Assembly: GCA_014084085.1 (NCBI GenBank)
Contig: NPFB01000115.1
Location: 17,098 to 27,172, forward strand
Direction of reading: 5' to 3'
Source of the DNA: Hondaea fermentalgiana
Lineage: Eukaryota > Sar > Bigyra > Thraustochytrida > Thraustochytriidae
Length of the DNA: 10,075 nucleotides
This document shows positions 1-5,719 of the stretch, in pieces; positions within the stretch are counted from its first letter, which is position 1; every line of letters starts with the position of its first letter. Position numbers and translations under genes: made by a program. Under the pieces are notes generated by a model, which saw only the letters and a list, made by a program, of their open reading frames with translations, was not told the DNA's origin and did no database searches.

Positions 1-851
1 GAGGCCGCGGCGGCGGGCGAGGCCGAGGAGACGGCGGGCGGCGAGGCGTCGGGCGGCGAGAAGAGCGGCGAGAGCGGCGCGGGCCAGGGCGCCACGTCCG
101 GCGTCGCGGCCAGCGGCGCTGAGGGCGCCGCGAGCGGCGGCCGCGGGCGGGGCCGAGGCCGCGGCAGCGTGAATATCTTTGGCGTCAAGGGCGCCAAGGC
201 CGCGAAGAAGTCCGGGCGGCGGCTGCGGCCCGGCGAGATCCGCGTGCAAAAGGACGTGTCCGAGCTCGACGGCGGCGACTGCGCGAAAGCAAACTTCCCG
301 AACCCAAACGACCTCATGAACTTTCAGGTTATCGTCTCTCCGGATGACGGGTACTGGAAGGGCTACCGCTACACCTTTCAGTTCACTGTGCCGGACATGT
401 ATCCGCACGAACCGCCCAAGGTCAAGTGTCTGGAAAAGATCTACCACCCCAACATTGACCTGGAAGGCAATGTGTGCCTCAACATCTTGCGTGCCGACTG
501 GAAGCCTGTGCTCGACATTAACGCCGTCATCTACGGCCTCATTGTTCTCTTTGTTCAGCCAAATGCGGACGATCCGCTCAACCACGGTAAGTACTCGGCG
601 CTTGGAGGATCATTTCGGTGTACCTTGATAATTCGCTCGTGCTTTTACATTTCTGATCTGACTCACACGTGCGTTTTTTTCAATGTCCGCTTGGACTTTC
701 GTTTTCTCTCCCTCATGCACACGTATATACAGAGGCTGCCGAGCTTTTGCGAAAGGACAAGTCACGTTTTATGCAGAATGTGCAGCGCTCACTCAAGGGT
801 TATCCCGTCGATGGCGAATCGTTTCCCCCTGCAATCAAGGCCTCTTCGTAA
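1..851 (+). CDS. UBC12: NEDD8-conjugating enzyme UBC12 (E2), 5'-partial, joined 1..586 and 733..851
   Basis: This E2 accepts NEDD8 from the NAE1-UBA3 E1 as a thioester and, with RBX1 and DCN1-type factors, passes it to cullins. Seen: the spliced product is 234 residues, open from base 1. Residues 1-56 are an Ala/Gly/Glu/Ser-rich stretch ending in Arg-Gly repeats. Residues 57-63 (VNIFGVK) match the N-terminal docking peptide of known UBC12 proteins (plant MIGLFKVK), and the E2 fold runs from about 78 to 232. The HPN motif is at 149-151, the catalytic Cys is C159 (codon 475-477), and the UBC12-typical ILRADWKPVL is at 162-171. The part from residue 57 on is 178 residues, close to the 183 of human UBE2M. 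Exon 2 restores the expected C-terminal helices (EAAELL, then FMQNVQRSLKGY). No ATG lies in frame upstream, so the start is outside the window or in an unseen exon. Residues 1-56 use G or C at almost every third position, which supports translation. The E2 identity is secure; the N-terminus is not. Confidence 0.93.
587..732 (+). other. Spliceosomal intron in UBC12
   Basis: The intron is 146 nt, with a donor GTAAGT at 587-592 and an acceptor TATACAG ending at 732. A branch-point-like CTGAC lies at 658-662, with a T-run after it. It splits a Glu codon in phase 1 (G586 + AG733-734). Splicing joins DPLNH directly to EAAELL, which is the arrangement conserved in UBC12 proteins, so the junction is well supported by homology. 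The intron contains no stop in the reading frame entering from exon 1, so unspliced message would be read through it. Confidence 0.92.
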
Positions 852-887
852 AAACAAAAGGAAAAAAAAAAGGAAAAGAAGAGGAAA
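850..887 (+). repeat. A/G-rich (near-homopurine) tract after the UBC12 stop codon
   Basis: From the UBC12 stop codon onward the + strand is nearly all A and G for about 38 bases, broken only by one C near 855, and includes a run of ten A. It would sit at the start of the UBC12 3' UTR. If the intron were retained, it would be translated as a strongly basic stretch (see findings). Its role in mRNA 3'-end formation is unknown. Confidence 0.6.
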
Positions 888-1420
888 CGGCGCACCACTG
901 TCGATCTATGCTAGTGCAGCAACGCTGTAACTTGGTTGGGCAGAAAAGGACTTTTCGCGCGGTGAATCGCCTCGTGAAGATTGCATCAATCCAGCGAGAG
1001 CCTTTTCGAAAAGTTGCATGCAATAAGTGTTGGCGGAGGAAGTCACAGGGAGGAAATTTGAAAGCAGGAATGGAAAATCAACAATTGTCTTCGTATTTCA
1101 AACGCCCACGAGCAGTGAAGGTGGTGCGTGTCATTTTATCAGCTTGCTTGCCTGTTCGCCTCGATTTGAAAAAAAAAAGAACAAAGGGAGGAGAGAAAAG
1201 TGGTGAGCAGAACTTGGAGATCTTGCTTGCTTGCTTGCTTGCTTTCTTGCTTGCTTGCTTGCTTGCTCATGGCTTTGCTTCTTGCTGGCCCGTAGCTCTT
1301 CATTTGAAAATCCTCGGTTGCTCAATCTTCAAAAAAAGAAGAAGAACTTTGCAAGGACTCTTGGGGCTGGTGGATTGACAGTTTTCAGCAAGCTTGCAGC
1401 CACGATCGATCGCTTCTGTC
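852..1420. other. Convergent 3' spacer between UBC12 and the TIR-like gene
   Basis: This 569 bp stretch lies between two genes facing each other and must hold both 3' UTRs. I see no coding region with a recognisable product and no tRNA-like fold. It holds an A/G-rich tract at 850-887 directly after the UBC12 stop, a second A-run at 1169-1178, and a CTTG microsatellite. No canonical AATAAA appears on the + strand of the spacer, nor on the - strand downstream of the TIR-like gene, so the polyadenylation sites cannot be placed. Confidence 0.6.
1222..1267. repeat. CTTG tetranucleotide microsatellite
   Basis: Five perfect CTTG units (1222-1241), one CTTT unit (1242-1245) and five more CTTG units (1246-1265), followed by a partial unit. 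It lies in the convergent spacer, about 155 bp past the stop of the minus-strand gene, so it may fall within that gene's 3' UTR as CAAG repeats. A short related CTTG run at 1142-1150 suggests a once longer or scattered array. Confidence 0.9.
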
Positions 1421-3019
1421 CTACTTGCTGCAGCTGTGGCCTTCAAGAGCGTCCGCTTCAAGCTCAAGCGCTGTGGGGCGCCATTTTGCGCAATAAAGTT
1501 GAACGAGATCGTCCATTTTGGGGCGCCGCAAGTTCTGGGCGCCAAGGACGGCGGAAACACGCTCAATGGCAGCCGCCACGCGAGCGGCAATGGCGCCATA
1601 GTCTGCCCAGTCCTCAAAGAAGACTTCCTTTGTGGCCGGGACGCCGAGACGTATCATGGCGGCTAGCATGCGCGCTTCTGTAGCTTCGTTGATCTTTCGA
1701 AGCACTTTGCCTGCGTCACGGCTGGCCAAGGTTGTCTTGGCCTGCGGGTAGGCAAGAATGAGGTCGAAGTCAATCCCATAAAAGGTATCATTGCCATCGC
1801 CGTAGCACGCTTCGAGCGTGTGACTCATGGCGAGGGCTTCGGGGGTCTCAAGCCAGCCGTCCTTTTGCCACGCGTCGTCCATGACAAAGATGAGGGCGTG
1901 CGTCATCATCATGGCAAAGGAGAAAAATTCTGTCGAGTGTGGATTGGTCAGCACGCCGTCCGCGGTCTCTGTCGTCGAGCAGCGATGGCGCTTTAGGTTC
2001 TCGCTGTCAATAAAGACCTCCTCGGGGGCAAGGTTAAGCTCGTCGCGCGCAAAAGAACGGTAGATGCTGCGAGCGACCCGGAGACCGCCTTGGCTCGAGG
2101 CAAAAGAAAAGAGCACCTTGGTCTTGGACACCAAGGCGCAGACTTCTTCCGGCGCGAGACCACCATCGGACTCTTGCGCGTGGGCACGAGGCGGCCGCAG
2201 ACCCGGGCCATACTCATCTTCTTCGTTGCCATTGGCATTTCCGCTCTTGTTGGATTTGCGGCTGCTCCCGCTCGGAGAAGGACCATCGCTATCTTGGTTG
2301 TTTTTGCGCGCGAGGCGAGTCGCCAGCAAGACCGAGCGGAAGGGCGGGTTGAGTTGTGTGCCCAGGGAAGAGAGCAGAGAGATGGCGGCAAAGCTCGAGC
2401 CTGCCGTTTGGCGCAGGCTTTCGTGGGCCTGCACGAGCTGCGCCGACGCCTCGTCAAGGCGCTGGTCAAGGTCGGTGAGAGTCTGAATATCGTGCGTAAA
2501 TTCGGCCACATGCTTGCTGCAAATGGCTGTTTCGCTTGCCTTGAGATTGGCCTGCTCGCCTAGTTTTTCGAGACGGGCCCATTCGGCCTGCTCGCGCTCG
2601 TACCTCTTGATTTTGCGAGAGATGGTGGTCCGCACGGGGCCGACGTCTTCCGCGACGTCCTTGGCATACTTCATGAACGCATTCAGATCCCTTGGGACCT
2701 CCTCCTCGAGCGAGGGCGTCTCGTCGCCGACGCCGTGATCCTGCAAGAGTCTTTGGCGCAGCGCGCGTACCTCGCTGGCGCTCGTGCGCCCCTCTGCGAG
2801 CAGGGCTTCCTGCAGGACCCCGTTGGACTTTCCGCCGCTGCCCTCGCGCTGGTCGCCAGCGCTCGGGTCATCGTTCACGATGCCGGCGCTCGTGCTCCGC
2901 TTCTTGCTCTTCTTCTTCTTCGCCGTCGCTGTCGGCGCCGGCGTCGCTGCCGGGGCCAGCGCGTGCTGCTGCGAGGCCTGGTTCTTACGCCCTCCGAAGA
3001 TGCATCCCAGCGCCCTCAT
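1421..3019 (-). CDS. Unrecognised protein: helical/coiled-coil region plus C-terminal TIR-like domain (532 aa)
   Basis: I do not recognise a named family. Seen: a basic patch KKKKSKK (34-40), a low-complexity Ser/Gly/Lys segment to about 65, and a helix-rich region (about 105-220) with many charged residues that could form a coiled coil. A disordered linker (about 240-290) follows. The C-terminal part (about 299-490) has a TIR-like order: strand KVLFSFAS (301-308), helix (310-326), EVFIDSENL (334-342), strand ALIFVM (375-380), then DAWQKDGWLE (382-391), strand FDLILAY (418-424), and a final KEVFFEDW (464-471) followed by a helix. In TIR NADases a Glu a few residues after the Trp is catalytic; here E391 and E394 are candidates. 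The start is the first ATG of the frame and no intron is needed. The gene converges on UBC12 and diverges from the membrane-protein gene. That it is a real gene is likely; the TIR assignment is an inference, and a Rossmann-like fold or a BAR-like helical bundle are alternatives. Confidence 0.8.
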   Translation of the reverse strand: MRALGCIFGGRKNQASQQHALAPAATPAPTATAKKKKSKKRSTSAGIVNDDPSAGDQREGSGGKSNGVLQEALLAEGRTSASEVRALRQRLLQDHGVGDETPSLEEEVPRDLNAFMKYAKDVAEDVGPVRTTISRKIKRYEREQAEWARLEKLGEQANLKASETAICSKHVAEFTHDIQTLTDLDQRLDEASAQLVQAHESLRQTAGSSFAAISLLSSLGTQLNPPFRSVLLATRLARKNNQDSDGPSPSGSSRKSNKSGNANGNEEDEYGPGLRPPRAHAQESDGGLAPEEVCALVSKTKVLFSFASSQGGLRVARSIYRSFARDELNLAPEEVFIDSENLKRHRCSTTETADGVLTNPHSTEFFSFAMMMTHALIFVMDDAWQKDGWLETPEALAMSHTLEACYGDGNDTFYGIDFDLILAYPQAKTTLASRDAGKVLRKINEATEARMLAAMIRLGVPATKEVFFEDWADYGAIAARVAAAIERVSAVLGAQNLRRPKMDDLVQLYCAKWRPTALELEADALEGHSCSK

Positions 3020-3462
3020 CCTGCGCTCCCGCCCGCGGACCGCGGACTGCCTGCGCCTGCAGCTGGCTGCTCCCGCCTCTGCGTTTGCGCGAAGGCCTGG
3101 GCGTCCCTGTGTAGAACGCGGCCGCGGGGTGCTCGCCGTCCGAGCGCGCGCCGCGATCGCGCGTTCATGGATTGCCTGCCGACGCTTCTTCCTCTCCTCT
3201 CATCAGCTAGCTAATGCTGCTTGACCGATCGATGGCGCCCTCCCAGTCAAAACCCGCATTCCTCTTGCAGTATGGCTGCGCTGGCCAGGGCGTCCATGCA
3301 GCCAGGTCTTCCTGGGCCGGTCTTCCGCTTTCCTTCCTCGCCCAAGCACGCCGCGCGAAGCTGTCCACGCTCGTGCATCATGCATGCATTCCCGCATTCC
3401 CTCGTTCACATCAACCATTCTCGTTCATTCGCTCTTCCTCACCGACTCCGCACGTGCAGCGG

Positions 3463-3502
3463 CTAGCTTCCCGGCGCTAGCCGGCGCCTAGCACCTCCTA
3501 GC
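3463..3502. repeat. Cluster of four CTAGC motifs
   Basis: CTAGC occurs at 3463, 3477, 3488 and 3498, spaced 14, 11 and 10 bases apart, close to one helical turn. Two of the copies sit in near-identical contexts (GGCGCTAGC and GGCGCCTAGC), suggesting a small local duplication. It lies about 450 bp upstream of the TIR-like gene start. It may be a binding-site cluster or simply repeat-rich spacer. Confidence 0.4.
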
Positions 3503-3766
3503 AGAGGGCGGGTCCCCTGCGCCCCTTATCGCCTCCCGCGCCCGCCGCGCCACCCTCGCTCTCCCTGCCGCCACCAGCTGCAGCACCTCGCTCGCGCCGC
3601 CACCCTCGCCAGCATGGCGCGGGCCGCGCGCGGCGCGGCGGCCGAGGAGACCCGGGCGTCCTCGCGCGGCTCGGGCCCCGCGCGCGTCTCTCGGCTCGGG
3701 TCTCCGCGCTAGTTTTACTTTCTTTCTCCTACTCCCTCGCTGCGGTATGGCGCGACCCGCCTGTGA

Positions 3767-3891
3767 GGCCGGGCCCCCAATCCGCGCGGGCCGGGCCCCC
3801 AAAATCACAAACCCGACCTAACCTAACCTAACCGCGGCGGGCCCCCGAACTGCGCGGGCCCCTGAAAGCGCGAACCTGACCGAACCTAACC
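3767..3891. repeat. Decayed tandem duplication, two units of about 60-67 bp
   Basis: Unit A (3767-3833) and unit B (3834-3891) share the same order: a GGGCCCCC block near the left end, a GCGCGGGCC block, a short A-rich section, a C/G-A-A/C-CC-TGACC-like section and a terminal CCTAACC. Unit B lacks several bases, including part of the second GGGCCCCC block and two ACCTA copies. The match is by eye; an alignment would set the identity and the exact borders. Confidence 0.65.
3816..3833. repeat. Telomere-like ACCTA run
   Basis: Three full ACCTA units plus ACC; read on the - strand this is a GGTTA repeat, resembling the 5-base TTAGG telomere unit of arthropods. A single further copy (GAACCTAACC) ends unit B at 3882-3891. 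It is too short to be a functional telomere and lies between genes, so it may be an interstitial remnant, a protein-binding site or chance. Confidence 0.6.
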
Positions 3892-4122
3892 GGCGGCCGG
3901 CCATTGGGACGCGGCCTCGGTCCGACCGGCGGCGGCGGCGGGTCCGGATCGCAAGGGGCGCGTGCACGGACGACGATCCGGGGAGGGCCGAGTAGGACTG
4001 GGAAGGGCAGAAAGGAGGACCTGCCTGGCGAGGGCGCGGAGCAGAAACGCAACGAGAGCGACGGCGGGCGAGCGGAGCACGCGGCGCGGGGCGGCAGGCC
4101 TGCAGACTCACACGCAAAGAGG

Positions 4123-4149
4123 GCGAGCGAGCGAGCGGGCGGGCGAGCG
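4123..4149. repeat. GAGC/GGGC tetranucleotide microsatellite
   Basis: About six GCGA or GCGG units in register, with GAGC units interrupted by GGGC units. It lies 165-190 bp upstream of the membrane-protein start, so it is probably in that gene's promoter or 5' UTR. Confidence 0.7.
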
Positions 4150-4313
4150 TCTGCGTTGTTTGCCCTGTTTTGTTTGCGTTCGGGGGCGGGGGCACGAGCG
4201 TGGAGCGGTTTGGCGTGTACAAGTTCTGTGTTGGGCTGTACTGCAAAAACGAAGAAGAGGAAGGCGAGAGGGAATAGAGGGGGAGAGCGACACGTTGAGG
4301 AAAAGGGGGAACG

Positions 4314-5150
4314 ATGAACGGGATGCAGAGCGTGCAGGCGGTGCAGACCGTGTGCACGGCCGGAGCGGCCGTCTTTCTGCTCTTCGCGCCTGAAGTTGCC
4401 ACCGATATGATTCCGGAGATGGCAGTACCGCACTCGGCGGGGTATCGGCTGACGGGGCTTCTGCTCATCGGTCTGACGCTCATCTACGCGGCTGGCGTGG
4501 TAACGAACGACTACATGCTCGCGGCCGCCACGAGCCTCGGTCGACTTACAACGATCCCAATGATCATCGCCGCAATCATGTTGCTGCGCGCACCTCCCGT
4601 CCTTGCCCTGTCAGTGGTACCCGACGTTCTCCTGGCTCTTGTTGCCTTTTACTTTGTGCAAAAGGAAGGCGCGCACCTCATCCAGGCCCGAGGCCTGGAC
4701 TCTGAAGAGTCCAAGCCCGAGCTCTTGGCTCGTCTCTTCCTTGCCTTCGCTGGGGGTCTTGACATGGTCGAGGGCGCTTTTATGGTCGCTGACCCAACCA
4801 AATACAGCGAATACCCCATCATCGCCAACCCTTACCTGCTCAAGGGACCGAAGTTTTTTGGTCTTCGTATCTACGGCTGTGCGCTCTTCATTATTGGAGG
4901 CTACCAGCTGGCTTCCATGGCTTCACGGTCTCCCGGGCTCATCTACGCGGCCTGCGGCGCGTATCACCTAATTTTCGCCGCGGGATTGTACTTTCTCGCG
5001 CCCCTCATTGGCGATCCCCAGCTCGGAAAGGAGATCAATCATCCGCTCTACCACGTTCCACTTGGCCTCCTTGTTTTCATCTTTGCAATCAACATTCCAC
5101 GGTCCGCTGCTGTCGCCCCGCCTGCCTCCGAGCACACCAAAAAGGAGTAA
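4314..5150 (+). CDS. Unrecognised multi-pass membrane protein, about eight segments in two repeats (278 aa)
   Basis: I do not recognise a named family. Seen: hydrophobic segments at about 8-25, 44-63, 77-92, 95-114, 138-158, 183-203, 207-229 and 246-262, giving two halves of four segments joined by a charged loop (116-137). The halves look like copies: GYRLTGLLLIGLTLIYAAG (43-61) lines up with GLRIYGCALFIIGGYQLAS (183-201), including the Arg at 45 and 185, and each is preceded by a loop with Pro and acidic residues. The C-terminus is hydrophilic (263-278, ending KKE) and does not fit the KKXX retrieval signal. No cleavable signal peptide is obvious; the first segment may act as an anchor. The start is the first ATG of the frame, and no intron is needed. 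Four-segment bacterial membrane proteins with a similar conserved Arg-Gly segment exist, so duplication of such a unit is a possible origin (inference). Transporter, enzyme or scaffold roles cannot be told apart. Confidence 0.85.
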   Translation: MNGMQSVQAVQTVCTAGAAVFLLFAPEVATDMIPEMAVPHSAGYRLTGLLLIGLTLIYAAGVVTNDYMLAAATSLGRLTTIPMIIAAIMLLRAPPVLALSVVPDVLLALVAFYFVQKEGAHLIQARGLDSEESKPELLARLFLAFAGGLDMVEGAFMVADPTKYSEYPIIANPYLLKGPKFFGLRIYGCALFIIGGYQLASMASRSPGLIYAACGAYHLIFAAGLYFLAPLIGDPQLGKEINHPLYHVPLGLLVFIFAINIPRSAAVAPPASEHTKKE

Positions 5151-5719
5151 GGGAAGCTTTGTTCCCAATGGAATGTTAGTCCAGCAGCTAGGTCTAGGAA
5201 AGAGAAAGGAGAGAAACTTTTGCACCCCGCGCGGTCGTGAGTGCGGACCCTCGATTGTTGTCGTTGGTCCTTTGCTCATTTGTTTGTTCGTCTGCAGACT
5301 GATGCCGTCAAATGCTAGGATATGAAGGTTGTCTTCGTCAGCATTCGCATGTACGCTTTGTGGTCGAGCTAGCGTCAACAACAACGACAACGAGAAACGC
5401 TTTGCTCCGATACGCTCGTATTTTGTCATGCCCTACACACATCATAATTATTTGTCATTAACGGTTTAAAATCCGTAGCACAGCCCCCTCCCCTCGGTCC
5501 TTGACAGAAGCGAAACAAGAGTTGCAAAAATGAAGACTCGGCGCTTCCTTGCAAACATAGTACATTTCGGCATGCCGTCTGATGGATGACTGTGCTTCCG
5601 GGAGAGAGAGAACTTATAAACTAATAATAACAACAACAACATGATTCATGATTATCATCCATACACCCCCTGTCACTTCGTATTCTGTTCAAGTGCCAAC
5701 AACAAGGAAAGGCGACAAA
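5151..5719. other. Convergent 3' spacer between the membrane-protein and protease genes
   Basis: This 569 bp stretch must hold both 3' UTRs. It is visibly less GC-rich than the flanking coding DNA. It contains CAA/AAC-type triplet runs near 5375-5395 and AAT/AAC triplets at 5620-5640. No AATAAA signal is visible for either strand. I see no RNA gene and no open frame with a recognisable product. Confidence 0.6.

Larger units (their letters stand above)
3020..4313. promoter_or_regulatory. Divergent upstream region between the TIR-like and membrane-protein genes
   Basis: This 1,294 bp region holds the 5' flanks of both neighbours. It is very GC-rich, mostly pyrimidine-rich on the + strand up to about 3620 and purine-rich after about 3950. 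I found no convincing TATA box near either start. Open frames are present on both strands, but all are low-complexity Arg/Pro/Ala/Gly readings of GC-rich DNA with no recognisable domain. It contains scattered CTAGC motifs, a decayed tandem duplication with an ACCTA run, and a GAGC microsatellite. Regulatory function is inferred only from position. An unannotated non-coding RNA or 5' UTR intron cannot be excluded. Confidence 0.5.

Noticed and set aside
169..930. Single uninterrupted frame for UBC12 beginning at GTG
   Set aside because: The conserved C-terminal end of UBC12 is recovered only by splicing 586 to 733, and the first codon of this frame is GTG rather than ATG.
683..1378. 231-codon plus-strand frame through UBC12 exon 2 and the spacer
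   Set aside because: Out of frame with the conserved exon 2 and includes the microsatellite read as Leu-Ala-Cys repeats.
1993..2563. Frames overlapping the TIR-like gene on both strands
   Set aside because: Arg/Ser/Ala-rich shadow readings of the same DNA; the 532-residue frame is longer, has ordered strand and helix patterns, and keeps the G/C third-position bias.
3020..3030. N-myristoylation of the TIR-like protein
   Set aside because: The N-terminus is MRALGCIF, with no Gly at position 2; Cys 6 could be palmitoylated but nothing shows it.
3816..3833. True chromosome end
   Set aside because: Only three to four short units, with genes on both sides, so not a terminal telomere.
3904..4317. 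Plus-strand open frames just upstream of the membrane-protein start
   Set aside because: Gly/Arg-rich readings of the repeat-bearing spacer; no homology features. They could at most be upstream ORFs in a leader.
3818..4483. 221-codon minus-strand open frame across the divergent region and the 5' end of the membrane-protein gene
   Set aside because: Low-complexity Arg/Pro/Ser/Ala reading with no domain, antisense to a better gene; other frames in the same GC-rich region are open as well.
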